The notes under the pieces: generated by a model
The model's database searches: none
Told to the model about the DNA's origin: nothing
The model's input: only the letters and a program-made list of their open reading frames with translations
Assembly: GCA_964587655.1 (NCBI GenBank)
Contig: CAZPMT010000013.1
Coordinates: forward strand, 15,545-79,544
Source of the DNA: CAZPMT01 sp964587655
GTDB lineage: Bacteria; Hydrogenedentota; Hydrogenedentia; Hydrogenedentales; SLHB01
DNA: 64,000 nucleotides
Direction of reading: 5' to 3'
Shown here: positions 8,743 to 16,866 of the stretch, piece by piece
Layout of the letters: every line of letters begins with the position of its first letter
How positions within the stretch are numbered: the first letter of the stretch is position 1
Position numbers and translations under genes: made by a program

Positions 8743-10116
8743 ATGAAAACGCGTGCGATGTCCCTGGCGGTGCTCGGTATCTTTTTAGCATTGGCCGGGC
8801 TGTATCTTCCCGACTGCGCCCGTCCGCTTCCCCCACCGGAGACGTTTTCTCTACCCCCGACGCGTTTCGGGCCGGATCGCATCATTCTTGGCCTGACGGG
8901 AGATCCCGCCACGACGCAGGCGGTGACCTGGCGAACGATTGACGCGGAGAGAGCGCCACGAGGGGAACTTGCGCTTGTAGACGCGAACCCGGAATTCGAA
9001 GCGACCGCCACCGCGGTTCCCGCGGAAACAATGCCTCTCCAGGTCGATGGGAAAACCCTGTATCACTATGAAGTAGATTTCGAGGGGCTCTCGCCGGACA
9101 CGCGCTACTTGTATCGCGTGGGCGACGAGGACGCCTGGAGCGAGTGGAGCGAGTTCCGCACCGCTTCCGGGACACCCGACCGGTTCCGTTTCATCTACAT
9201 GGGCGACGTCCAGAATGCGATCGCCTCGCTGTGGTCGCGGACGGTGCGGCTGGCTTACCGGTATGCGCCGGACGCGAGGTTCATTCTGTACGGTGGAGAC
9301 GTGACCACCAGCGGCAGCGACGACGGCGAATGGGGGGAGTGGTGCTACGCGCAGGGGTTTATCTCCCGGCAGATTCCGTGCCTCGCCACTCCTGGCAATC
9401 ACGATCTGAAGCGGTCCGCGACTGATTCGAGCGCCGGAGAGGAAACGGAAGTGCCCCCGGTGTGGCGCGCCCACTTTGCCCTTCCTCTGAATGGTCCGCA
9501 GGGCGTGCCTCTTCTCGACGAAGGGACCTACTACGTCGACTACCAGTGCGCGCGCATCATTTCGCTGGACAGTAACCTTTACGATGACGACGGTCCGAAT
9601 GCCGCGGAGAAGCCAAAGGCCCGCGAGGCGCAACTCGCCTGGCTCGAAGAGGTCTTGCGGGGCGCGGGATCGCGTTGGACCATCGTGGTGCACCATCACC
9701 CGATCTTCTCCGTCGGCCAGAATCGCAACAACAAGGAACTCCGGAAAGACCTCGAACCCATCTACGACAAGTATCACGTGGACCTTGTTCTGCAAGGCCA
9801 CGACCACTTCTACGGACGCACGCAAAAAATACGCGAAGAGAAGGCCGTCGCGCCCGACGACTACGGGACCATCTATGCCGTGTCCGTAAGCGGCCCGAAA
9901 ATGTACCACAAGAACCCGGAGTTCGAACCGCTCATGGCCGTGATGCGCGGAAACACACAGATGTTCGAGATCATCGACGTGGACGAAGCGAGGCTCGTCT
10001 ATGAAGCGTATTCGGTTGCCGGTGAACGCGTGGACGCCTTCGAACTGCGCCGGGTGCCGGGGAAGCCCACGTCGTACGTTCCGCTCGCGAGCAGCGAAGC
10101 CGCGTCGAACAATTGA
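8743..10116 (+). CDS. Purple-acid-phosphatase-like metallophosphoesterase, exported
   Basis: A 457-residue protein with an N-terminal hydrophobic signal (MKTRAMSLAVLGIFLALAGL), then a fibronectin-III-like domain as in purple acid phosphatases, then the calcineurin-like fold. All five metal motifs are visible in order: GDVQN, YGGDV, PGNHD, VVHHHP and GHDHFYGRT. They are typical of binuclear phosphomonoesterases outside the cytoplasm. ATG 8743 has GAAAGGAAA upstream. The frame is open much further upstream but there overlaps the CehA-like gene, so that part is not coding. Confidence 0.8.
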   Translation: MKTRAMSLAVLGIFLALAGLYLPDCARPLPPPETFSLPPTRFGPDRIILGLTGDPATTQAVTWRTIDAERAPRGELALVDANPEFEATATAVPAETMPLQVDGKTLYHYEVDFEGLSPDTRYLYRVGDEDAWSEWSEFRTASGTPDRFRFIYMGDVQNAIASLWSRTVRLAYRYAPDARFILYGGDVTTSGSDDGEWGEWCYAQGFISRQIPCLATPGNHDLKRSATDSSAGEETEVPPVWRAHFALPLNGPQGVPLLDEGTYYVDYQCARIISLDSNLYDDDGPNAAEKPKAREAQLAWLEEVLRGAGSRWTIVVHHHPIFSVGQNRNNKELRKDLEPIYDKYHVDLVLQGHDHFYGRTQKIREEKAVAPDDYGTIYAVSVSGPKMYHKNPEFEPLMAVMRGNTQMFEIIDVDEARLVYEAYSVAGERVDAFELRRVPGKPTSYVPLASSEAASNN

Positions 10117-10212
10117 TCGCCGTGCGATAGTTACGCCGAAGGACATCCGCCTGAAGCTCCTGGATGGCGGCAAACCGGGCAAGCAGGCCCGCTTTCTCTT
10201 TCTCCCGGCGAA

Positions 10213-10977
10213 TCATCCGCGGTTCTTGATGATGACCTCCACTTTGCCTTTGAGGATGTCTTTGAAGCGTTGGGCGTCATCCGCTTTTCCGACGATGCTC
10301 CCGTAGTGCATGGGGATCGCGATTGTGGGTTTGATGTCGAGGGCGGCTTGCGCGGCTTCGTCGGCGGTCATGACGTAGGTCCCGGAGACGGGAAGGAGCG
10401 CGATGCTGGCTTTGATATTTTTCATCTCGGGGATTTGGTCGGTGTCTCCGGCGTGGTATACGCGGACTTTGTTGAGCGTCATGATGTATCCGACCCAGCC
10501 GTTCTTCCTGGGATGGAAGTCTTTGTTGGTGTTGTACGCAGGGACGGCTTCGATCTCGATCCCTTGGACGTTCAGTTTCTCGCCGGGCTTTATGGCCTTC
10601 AGGTTTCCTGAGAGCTTCTTGAGGCAATCGGCCGGGGCGACTATGACGGTCTGATCGCCCTGGAGTTTCTTGATGTCGCCGGGAGAACAATGGTCGAAAT
10701 GGTCATGCGTCACGCAGATGATATCCGCCTTCCCGGGGCTCTTGATCTCGTAGGGATCGATATATATGGTCTTTTCGCCAGTGAGCTTGAAGGCGTCATG
10801 ACCCAACCAGTGGATGTTCTTTTCGGCAAAGTCCTTCATCTGATTTTCTCCTGTGTTTTCGGTGACGTTGGCGCCGCTCGTCAAGGGCGATGCGTTCTCC
10901 GCCCAATAGCTTTCGGCACAGCATATCGACGCGATAATCGCGATGAGTCGCACAAGGCAACTTTGTCCGGTGTTCAT
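10213..10977 (-). CDS. MBL-fold metal-dependent hydrolase (UPF0173-like)
   Basis: A 254-residue protein of the metallo-beta-lactamase fold, with the zinc motif THDHFDH, then HAGDTD and the late histidine in PMHYGS. Closest in feel to the UPF0173/YtkL-like group, whose substrate is generally unknown. Two starts compete. ATG 10977 has GAGGAGG and adds a possible signal peptide (MNTGQSCLVRLIAIIASICCA). ATG 10839 has AGGAGAAA and begins directly at the domain (MKDFAEKNIHWLGHDAF). The long form would be exported and the short one cytoplasmic. The gene is transcribed against its neighbours. Confidence 0.8.
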   Translation of the reverse strand: MNTGQSCLVRLIAIIASICCAESYWAENASPLTSGANVTENTGENQMKDFAEKNIHWLGHDAFKLTGEKTIYIDPYEIKSPGKADIICVTHDHFDHCSPGDIKKLQGDQTVIVAPADCLKKLSGNLKAIKPGEKLNVQGIEIEAVPAYNTNKDFHPRKNGWVGYIMTLNKVRVYHAGDTDQIPEMKNIKASIALLPVSGTYVMTADEAAQAALDIKPTIAIPMHYGSIVGKADDAQRFKDILKGKVEVIIKNRG

Positions 10978-11034
10978 TGCGGACCTCCTCGTCTATTTCA
11001 GCAAACCGAACACCTTTCGGCATTCGTGCTGCTC

Positions 11035-11094
11035 CTGGCCGCGGCGTCCTCGCCGCGTCTTCGTCAAGAAACGCGGCGAGGACGCCGCGGCCAC
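11035..11094. repeat. REP/BIME-like paired hairpin, copy 3
   Basis: Arms 11035-11058 and 11071-11094 are inverted copies, each a CGCGGCG / CGCCGCG hairpin around GTCC. The right arm is headed by GTGG and the left by CTGG, apparently through loss of one base. Flanking TGCTGCTCC sequences are also inverted. It lies immediately before the truncated ABC exporter gene. Confidence 0.75.
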
Positions 11095-11136
11095 GGAGCA
11101 GCATCAGTCTACCATCTCATTCGAGATTTGGCTACA

Positions 11137-11373
11137 ATGTCTTTGATCAATCAACGCATGGGCCGCACAGCCATCGTGATCGCGCACCGTCTGTACACGG
11201 TGCGTAAAGCCGACACCATCGTGGTGCTGGAAGACAAGACCATCCGCGAAACGGGCACGCACGATGAGCTTATGCGCCTGGACGGGCTATACAAGCGGCT
11301 GTACACCGTACAGCAGCAGTTGGAGCCGGTGGTCTCGGCCTCAGGAGGTTTGGAGGGATTCTCGATTATCTGA
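11137..11373 (+). pseudogene. C-terminal remnant of an ABC exporter ATPase domain
   Basis: The 78 codons encode only the end of a nucleotide-binding domain: the H-loop region (GRTAIVIAHRLYTVRKAD), then the IRETGTHDEL segment and a short tail. Walker A, signature and Walker B motifs are absent, and the homology begins just after the hairpin repeat at 11035-11094. It resembles the matching part of the DUF1854 exporter at 44462-47377 but is not an exact copy. It is most likely a decayed gene truncated at the repeat. Confidence 0.7.
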
Positions 11374-11387
11374 CCAGAGAAACCTGC

Positions 11388-11403
11388 GTGTAACCAATAG
11401 TTA
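11388..11403. promoter_or_regulatory. Palindrome upstream of the Spy-like gene
   Basis: GTAAC-CAATA-GTTAC lies about 60-75 bp before ATG 11464, extended by near-symmetric CG bases outside. It may be an operator or a sigma-factor recognition site for the envelope-stress genes that follow. There is no further evidence. Confidence 0.3.
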
Positions 11404-11463
11404 CGCGGAAGCCAACTATTCAACAGTGGAGATTGCAGGCGAGGACGATAGGGGATATTGTAC

Positions 11464-12033
11464 ATGGCTACGCACATGCAATGGATGACGAAGGCGCGCG
11501 TAAAGTATGTATTGGCGGGGATTGGGGCGGTATACCTCGTGTTGTTTGTAGGTTACCTTGTGTATGCCGGGGTTACACGGACGAGGCCGACTGGTCCCTC
11601 AGAACTGGAGGCCCACCCTGAACGCCAGAACGAGATCCTTGCCAAGCAGAGGGCCGAGGATCTCCAGGCTCAGTTGAAGCTGAGTGACGACCAGACCCAG
11701 AAGGTCGCGGAGATCCTCAGCAAGAATCAGATGGACCCGTCGGCGGGTGGCGACTTCCGAGAACGGTTCCGGGCGACGCGTGATGAAATCGGGAAGGTGC
11801 TGACGCCGGAACAGCAGGCCCAGGCAGAGCAAATGCGGGGCCTATTCCGCGGACCGGGTGGTCCAGGTGGTCCGATGGCGAGGTTGACGCCGGAACGCAT
11901 CGATTCGCTCAAGAAGAACATGACGCCCGACCAGCGGGCGCGGTTCGAGAAGAGGATCGAGGACTGGCAACAGCGCAGACAGCAATGGAGAGGCGGCAAC
12001 CGTCAGGGTCCGGGAGGTCCTCCTCAACGCTAA
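11464..12033 (+). CDS. Membrane-anchored Spy/CpxP-like (LTxxQ) protein
   Basis: A 189-residue protein with an N-terminal membrane helix (YVLAGIGAVYLVLFVGYLVYA) and a periplasmic helical domain with LTxxQ-type motifs: LSDDQTQKV, LTPEQQAQA, LTPERIDS and MTPDQRAR. A Gly-Pro-Arg-rich linker and tail follow. Spy/CpxP/CnrX-type proteins bind misfolded proteins or metal ions in the periplasm. ATG 11464 has AGGGG about 9 bp upstream; TTG 11458 is also in frame. It heads a plus-strand group containing a sigma factor and two similar proteins. Confidence 0.7.
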   Translation: MATHMQWMTKARVKYVLAGIGAVYLVLFVGYLVYAGVTRTRPTGPSELEAHPERQNEILAKQRAEDLQAQLKLSDDQTQKVAEILSKNQMDPSAGGDFRERFRATRDEIGKVLTPEQQAQAEQMRGLFRGPGGPGGPMARLTPERIDSLKKNMTPDQRARFEKRIEDWQQRRQQWRGGNRQGPGGPPQR

Positions 12034-12047
12034 GTGCAGCGCAATTT

Positions 12048-12072
12048 GCGGACAGCCTAAAGGCTGCACTAC
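12048..12072 (-). repeat. Single REP-like hairpin with GTAG head
   Basis: Read on the minus strand, GTAG is followed by TGCAGCC-TTTA-GGCTG and TCCGC, one hairpin of the type paired elsewhere in the window. It lies between the Spy-like gene and the first prepilin, 15 bp after the stop codon, where it could also help end transcription. Confidence 0.5.
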
Positions 12073-12110
12073 GAACTTAAGATCGACGGGATGTCGGAGG
12101 AACGTGCGTG

Positions 12111-13076
12111 ATGAGAAGACATGGGTTTACGCTGATTGAGCTTCTGGTCGTAATCGCCATCATCGGTATTCTGGCGTCTTTGCTGTTGCCGGCGCTGGCC
12201 CGCGCGCGGGAGGCGGCGCGGCGCGCCAGCTGCCAGAACAACCTTAAGCAGTGGGGGTTGGTATATACCATGTATTCCGGGGAGGCGAGGGGCGAACGCT
12301 TTCCGCCTCTGGAGATGGAGTTGGGATGCGGCTTCCGCGCATGTTTCGCCTGGGGACCGATGGTCAACGCGGTCTACCCGGAATACTTGACGGATCCTGC
12401 TATCATCTTCTGCCCGTCTGACCTTACCGACAACCTGAGCAACCATATAACAACCGATGGCCAACTGACTCTCGTGAACAAGGTAGCGGGCAACCGCCGG
12501 GAAGGTGTGGAAGCCATTGACTCGAGTTACACCTACGTTCCGTGGGTGTTGGATCGCGTATCCGACACCGATCCGTCGGACTTCTCGATGCGGCTGTTGA
12601 TGCGACTGCTCGAGGTGGCCGACGTCATCGGCATTTCCGACGCGGATATCGTCGAGTTGTCCGAAGCGCCGGTCCAACTGCTCGACGCGCACCGAGGCAT
12701 GTTCTCGGCCGCGCGGCCATACCGGCAGTCACACGATGCCGGCGGACTCCGCGCGGCGGCCGACAGTGACATCCAGGTCGACCCGGGCAATGGCAACGGC
12801 GGTGGCGATACCGTCTACAGGTTGCGGCAGGGCATCGAGCGTTTTCTGATCACCGATATCAACAACCCCGCCGCGGGTGCAAAAGCCGCGAGCGGCGTTT
12901 TCGTTATGTTCGATAACGTCAGCCTGATCGCCGATCAGTTCAACCACGTGCCGGGCGGCAGCAACGTGCTCTACATGGACGGCCACGTCGAGTTCGTGAA
13001 ATACCCCGGTCCGGCGCCCTTAGGCAGGAAGATGGCCGCGATTATGCGGTTGTTCGATCTCCACGGACACCACTGA
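12111..13076 (+). CDS. Type II pseudopilin-like protein (H-X9-DG family)
   Basis: A 321-residue protein. It opens with a class III signal, MRRHGFTLIELLVVIAIIGI, cleaved by prepilin peptidase after Gly and methylated on Phe. The N-terminal helix continues into ALARAREAARRASCQNNLKQ. The C-terminus has FNHVPGGSNVLYMDGHVEF, the H-X9-DG hallmark of the DUF1559-like prepilins abundant in Planctomycetes and relatives. ATG 12111 has CGGAGG 10 bp upstream. It shares a TDINNPAA segment with the second prepilin at 28304, so the two are paralogues. The stop abuts the sigma-factor gene. Confidence 0.85.
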   Translation: MRRHGFTLIELLVVIAIIGILASLLLPALARAREAARRASCQNNLKQWGLVYTMYSGEARGERFPPLEMELGCGFRACFAWGPMVNAVYPEYLTDPAIIFCPSDLTDNLSNHITTDGQLTLVNKVAGNRREGVEAIDSSYTYVPWVLDRVSDTDPSDFSMRLLMRLLEVADVIGISDADIVELSEAPVQLLDAHRGMFSAARPYRQSHDAGGLRAAADSDIQVDPGNGNGGGDTVYRLRQGIERFLITDINNPAAGAKAASGVFVMFDNVSLIADQFNHVPGGSNVLYMDGHVEFVKYPGPAPLGRKMAAIMRLFDLHGHH

Positions 13077-13082
13077 GTGTGT

Positions 13083-13778
13083 ATGCAGATGAACCTTTAC
13101 ATAGCCGCCGTAAGCGGAACGGGAGGGTGTTGCGGCCTTGGCCTGCGCAACGCCAATCTTGCCTGGTTCGCGGACACGTTGTCCTTACGGACGGACAAGC
13201 TGCATGAGCGGGACGGCGCCGATTCGGACCTTGACGGGCATTCGGATCAGGCGCTGATCCGCGCGTGTTTGTCGCAAGACGACAACAGTTTTGCGGAACT
13301 GGTTGGACGATATGAAGGGGCGGTCACGAGCATTCTGTGGCATTTCACCCGGGACCGGCTGGTCCTGGAGGAGTTGGTGCAGGATACTTTCATCGAAATC
13401 CATTTCAGTCTGCGCCGATTCCGGAAAGGCGCTCCATTCTTTCCTTGGCTGCGGGCGATCGCGACGCGCGTAGGCTATCGGTATTGGCGAAAGCGGCGGC
13501 GAGACTCCGACCGGAGAACCCTGGCGGCTGAACGGCTGCGGGCCGAACCCCGAGGTCCGTCAAATGCCGCGGAACACGTTTACGGTGTCTTGGAGTTGCT
13601 GAATCCGAAAGACAGGTTAGTCCTGACACTGCAATATTTCGAGGGATGCAATACGAAGGAGATTGCGGAGCGCATGGGCTGGACGCTTTCCCTGGTGAAG
13701 GTGCGCGCGTTCCGGGCCCGCAGAAAACTCAAGAAATTGCTGATGGAGGCGGAGCAGGCCGATCATGAAAGACGTTGA
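13083..13778 (+). CDS. ECF-type RNA polymerase sigma factor
   Basis: A protein of about 231 residues. Region 2 is visible as SFAELVGRYEGAVTSILWHFTRDRLVLEELVQDTFIEI... and region 4 as LNPKDRLVLTLQYFEGCNTKEIAERMGWTLSLVKVRAFRAR, the usual arrangement of extracytoplasmic-function sigma factors. The start is uncertain: GTG 13077, ATG 13083 and ATG 13089 are in frame, none has a clear ribosome site, and the first ~50 residues do not look like sigma sequence. It overlaps the next gene by 14 bp, so the two are translationally coupled. The adjacent membrane and Spy-like genes suggest an envelope or metal stress regulator of the CnrH kind. Confidence 0.8.
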   Translation: MQMNLYIAAVSGTGGCCGLGLRNANLAWFADTLSLRTDKLHERDGADSDLDGHSDQALIRACLSQDDNSFAELVGRYEGAVTSILWHFTRDRLVLEELVQDTFIEIHFSLRRFRKGAPFFPWLRAIATRVGYRYWRKRRRDSDRRTLAAERLRAEPRGPSNAAEHVYGVLELLNPKDRLVLTLQYFEGCNTKEIAERMGWTLSLVKVRAFRARRKLKKLLMEAEQADHERR

Positions 13779-14028
13779 CGCGCTACAGAGATTCGAGAAG
13801 CTGGCGGCCCGTTTGAAGGAGGACGTCCCGCCGCGGGTGCACGCCGTGCCGCAGGTGATGCTGCGCATTCGCTCGGTGCGGGCGGCCTCCGAGCGGACGC
13901 TCGAGTTCCTGGCGGCAGGTTCCTGTGTTGCGGCCATCCTGGCCGTGCTGTTGGGCTACTCGATGCTTTCACAACTTACGGATCCCCTTGAGGCGATTTT
14001 CCAAATCGTCCCGCCCATCGGACTGTAA
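13765..14028 (+). CDS. Small membrane protein, candidate anti-sigma factor
   Basis: An 87-residue protein with a basic, helical N-terminal cytoplasmic part (KDVDALQRFEKLAARLKEDVPPRVH) and one membrane helix (FLAAGSCVAAILAVLLGYSML), with a short outer tail. It overlaps the sigma-factor gene and precedes a CnrX-like gene. The position, size and topology match CnrY/NccY-type anti-sigma factors, which hold the sigma factor at the membrane. No sequence motif proves this; the role is inferred from context. Confidence 0.65.
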   Translation: MKDVDALQRFEKLAARLKEDVPPRVHAVPQVMLRIRSVRAASERTLEFLAAGSCVAAILAVLLGYSMLSQLTDPLEAIFQIVPPIGL

Positions 14029-14043
14029 CGGAGATTACCCTAT

Positions 14044-14493
14044 ATGGTCGAGAATGATCCTGATGAGGCGCCGGTAGCGCCCGTGAACCGCCGCGCACGG
14101 TTGCGAAACCTTGCTCTCGGCGTGATAATCCTGCTGTGCGGCGCGGCTATCGGCGCGGTTGTAACCGCCCTCGTGATCGAGCGGACGCATGGGATGCATA
14201 AGGGGGACCGCTTGCCGGAACTCATAGCCGCGAGAATGCAGGAGAAGTACAATCTGACCGACGCGCAACGGGGACAGCTTCAGGCCATCTTCGAGGAACA
14301 CAGAAAGAAGCTGTCGGACATCCGTGCGGAGGTTCAGCCCCGCGTGGAGGCCGAACATGAAGCGCTTCGACGCGCGGTGGACGACGTGCTGACGCCTGAG
14401 CAAGCAGAGGACTGGCAAAGAGAGTTTGAACAGTGGCGGCGTCCCTGGCGCCTTCGCGGCGGCGAACCCGCGGGCCCGGATGAACGCCGATGA
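14044..14493 (+). CDS. CnrX/Spy-like membrane-anchored periplasmic sensor
   Basis: A 149-residue protein with an N-terminal anchor (LRNLALGVIILLCGAAIGAVVTALVI) and a helical periplasmic domain containing NLTDAQRGQLQAIFEEHRKKL and LTPEQAEDW, the LTxxQ motifs of the Spy/CpxP/CnrX group. It starts 15 bp after the candidate anti-sigma gene. By analogy with CnrX it may sense metal or misfolded protein and relieve sigma-factor inhibition. A HisXHis metal site of true CnrX is not obvious, so the signal is unknown. Confidence 0.7.
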   Translation: MVENDPDEAPVAPVNRRARLRNLALGVIILLCGAAIGAVVTALVIERTHGMHKGDRLPELIAARMQEKYNLTDAQRGQLQAIFEEHRKKLSDIRAEVQPRVEAEHEALRRAVDDVLTPEQAEDWQREFEQWRRPWRLRGGEPAGPDERR

Positions 14494-14596
14494 GGAACGC
14501 GCGGGAGATTGATAGTCTTGGTTCGAGCGGGCGGGACGTTGTCGCGTTCCGCTCCTGTACTGGTAGCGTGTACTACAGAAAAAGGAGAATCGATCC

Positions 14597-15346
14597 ATGC
14601 GCAACCGGAGAAGTGCTTCATCGTTGAGAATAGCCTGCGTGTTCGTTGGGGCCTGCGTGCTGATGCTATGTTGCATCGGAGCCATCGCGCAAGGACGCGG
14701 TCCCGGCGGCCCGCCAGCCGCGTTCGAAAAGAACGAGAAGGCGTGGGATATCGAGGCGAAGACAATCGCCCAGGATCTCGGACTCTCCGCCGAGTTGAGC
14801 ACGAAACTCGCGCAGGCGTACAAGGCGGCGCGGGAGAGCCATATTGCGGCAATCCGCGCGAAGATGGAGCAGTCGGGCGGTGACCGCCGAAACTTCGCAA
14901 CGATCAGGGAGGTCAGCCAGTCCGAGAGAGCGAAACTCGAGACGGCGCTCAAGGGCTTTCTGAATCCGGAACAGACGACGAAGGCCCTCGCCACGCTCGG
15001 CGCCTTCAACCGGCGTTGGGACCCGATGGTGACGTCGCTCGACGGGATGAATCTCGAAGAGAAAAAGAAGACGGAAGCCATGAAGTTGGTGGCAGGCTAC
15101 GTCGCCGAATCCGACAAGACCATGCAAGCTGCAACAGCCAGCGGCGACTTCCAGTCGGTGCGCGACCAGATGGGAAAACTGAAGGAGAAACTCGACGCCG
15201 ACTTGGCTAAACTCCTCTCCGCCGAGCAAGCGACAAAGTGGCAAGAAGAGACCGCCATGAGGCGCGGCGGCCAGCGCCGCGAGGGAGGCCCGCCACCGGC
15301 CGCCGCTCCAGCGCCAGCACCGGCGCCAGCGCCAGCCGCCAAGTAA
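14597..15346 (+). CDS. Secreted Spy-like helical protein with Pro-Ala tail
   Basis: A 249-residue protein with a signal peptide (LRIACVFVGACVLMLCCIGAIAQG), then a long all-helical region with repeated (L/F)(S/N)PEQ or LSAEQ motifs (LNPEQTTKALA, LSAEQATKW), and a Pro-Ala low-complexity tail. It belongs with the other LTxxQ-type proteins in this group, of which it is the only fully secreted one. ATG 14597 has AAAAGGAGAA upstream. A strong terminator follows 40 bp after the stop, closing the sigma-factor group. Confidence 0.65.
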   Translation: MRNRRSASSLRIACVFVGACVLMLCCIGAIAQGRGPGGPPAAFEKNEKAWDIEAKTIAQDLGLSAELSTKLAQAYKAARESHIAAIRAKMEQSGGDRRNFATIREVSQSERAKLETALKGFLNPEQTTKALATLGAFNRRWDPMVTSLDGMNLEEKKKTEAMKLVAGYVAESDKTMQAATASGDFQSVRDQMGKLKEKLDADLAKLLSAEQATKWQEETAMRRGGQRREGGPPPAAAPAPAPAPAPAAK

Positions 15347-15384
15347 CGGCTGGGCCAGATCCGTTGACGGAAGCGTGACATTTG

Positions 15385-15419
15385 AAGGGGAGCATGCTAA
15401 CGAGCATGTTCCCCTTTTT
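15385..15419 (+). terminator. Rho-independent terminator
   Basis: A 12-bp stem (15387-15398 with 15403-15414, loop AACG, one G-T pair) is followed by TTTTT. It closes the plus-strand sigma/Spy group and lies between convergent genes. The minus strand has a weaker T tract, so it may act mainly on the plus strand. Confidence 0.85.
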
Positions 15420-15448
15420 CTGACTACTGTTTTCCCGCTCCTGCCGGT

Positions 15449-16504
15449 TCAACCGGCGCCTTCGCGGAAGTAGCGGCGCTGGAAGTACAGCGCCACGTTG
15501 ACGAGGCCGATAAGCGCCGGCACCTCGACAAGCGGCCCGATCACGGCGGCGAACGCCACGCCTGAATTGATGCCGAATACGGCAACTGCCACGGCGATGG
15601 CGAGTTCGAAATTGTTGCTGGCCGCCGTGAAGGAGAGCGTCGCGCTTTGCGCGTAGGTGGCCCCGGCCTTCTTGCTCATGAAGAAGCTCACCAGGAACAT
15701 CACCACGAAGTAGATAAGAAGCGGGACGGAGATGCGGATTACGTCCAGGGGGATCTGAACGATCAGATTGCCCTTGAGACTGAACATGACCACGATGGTG
15801 AACAGCAGGGCAATGAGGGTGATCGGGCTGATCTTCGGAATGAACTTCCCGTGATACCACTCTTTACCCTTGGCCTTTACAAGCACGAGACGCGTCAGCA
15901 TCCCGGCGAGGAAGGGAATGCCAAGATAGATGAACACGCTCTTGGCGATCTGGTTGATGCTGACGTTGACGACGCTGCACTCTAATCCAAAGTACGGCGG
16001 CAGCACGGTGATGAAGAACCATGCGAAGACGCTGTAGAAGAGCACCTGGAAGACGCTGTTGAAGGCAACAAGTCCCGCGCAATACTCCGTGTCGCCCTTG
16101 GCGAGTTCGTTCCAGACGATCACCATGGCGATGCAGCGCGCCAGCCCGATCATGATCAAACCGACCATGTATTCCGGCTTGTCGCGCAGGAAAATGATGG
16201 CGAGCGCGAACATGAGGATCGGGCCGATGACCCAGTTCTGAACCAAGGACAGGCCCAGCACGCGGTAGTTGCGGAACACGTCGCCCAGTTCTTCGTAGCG
16301 GACTTTTGCGAGCGGCGGGTACATCATGAGGATGAGGCCGATGGCAATGGGGATGTTCGTCGTCCCGACCTGAAACCGGTTGATGAATGCCTCGACGCCG
16401 GGGATGAGATACCCCGCGCCGACGCCAACGGCCATGCCGAGGAAAATCCACAGGGTCAAGAAACGATCAAGAAATGAAAGCTTCCTCATTACACCGCCGT
16501 CCAT
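15449..16504 (-). CDS. acr3: ACR3-family arsenite efflux carrier
   Basis: A 351-residue, ten-helix carrier that exports arsenite from the cytoplasm. Recognisable segments include MYPPLAKVRYEEL, the helix with the essential cysteine (GLARCIAMVIVWNELAKGD) and TLSFTAASNNFELAIAVA, all typical of ACR3/ArsB-type BASS transporters. ATG 16504 has AGGAG 8 bp upstream; the longer frame adds a basic stretch with no ribosome site. It is the last gene of the minus-strand cluster that begins with ArsR at 24670, 29 bp after the preceding gene. Confidence 0.9.
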   Translation of the reverse strand: MDGGVMRKLSFLDRFLTLWIFLGMAVGVGAGYLIPGVEAFINRFQVGTTNIPIAIGLILMMYPPLAKVRYEELGDVFRNYRVLGLSLVQNWVIGPILMFALAIIFLRDKPEYMVGLIMIGLARCIAMVIVWNELAKGDTEYCAGLVAFNSVFQVLFYSVFAWFFITVLPPYFGLECSVVNVSINQIAKSVFIYLGIPFLAGMLTRLVLVKAKGKEWYHGKFIPKISPITLIALLFTIVVMFSLKGNLIVQIPLDVIRISVPLLIYFVVMFLVSFFMSKKAGATYAQSATLSFTAASNNFELAIAVAVAVFGINSGVAFAAVIGPLVEVPALIGLVNVALYFQRRYFREGAG

Positions 16505-16533
16505 ACCTCTATCTCCTGTTCTTGCAGCAAAGA

Positions 16534-16866
16534 CTACTCCTTCGTAGTGTGGATCGTGATATCTTTGGGCAGGGCCAGTCCCGCCGCTAGTTGCATGGAC
16601 TTGAATATGCCGACCGGTACGGCGCAGCCTGCGCAACAACCCTTGATACACTCGCGAGCCGTGGCCATGACCACACTGTCAGCAACAGGGCTCATCTCTT
16701 CATAAGCGTTTATGGGTCCTTTGGACGCCAAGACCTCAGCGAAGCCGCGAATCTTCTCGCAATCCGATGTGACCTCGAACTCCACGAACATGCCGTCTTC
16801 GCTTGTGGCGTTGGAGGTAGTGTGAAAGCCGCAGACACCGGCGTCAATCTTGGCTATTGCCATCAT
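16534..16866 (-). CDS. Small Cys-rich cytoplasmic protein, possible metal or thiol site
   Basis: A 110-residue protein without signal or membrane helix. Cysteines lie at positions 12, 36 and in the cluster ECIKGCCAGCAVPVG, enough for a metal(loid) or iron-sulphur site. Its ATG overlaps the stop of the ABC ATPase gene (ATGA), so it is co-translated, and ACR3 follows directly. It may be a metallochaperone feeding arsenite to ACR3 or the ABC pump. I do not recognise a named family with confidence. Confidence 0.7.
   Translation of the reverse strand: MMAIAKIDAGVCGFHTTSNATSEDGMFVEFEVTSDCEKIRGFAEVLASKGPINAYEEMSPVADSVVMATARECIKGCCAGCAVPVGIFKSMQLAAGLALPKDITIHTTKE

Noticed and set aside
8851..10182. 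443-residue minus-strand frame opposite the phosphoesterase
   Set aside because: The plus strand carries all five metallophosphatase motifs; this frame is a GC shadow.
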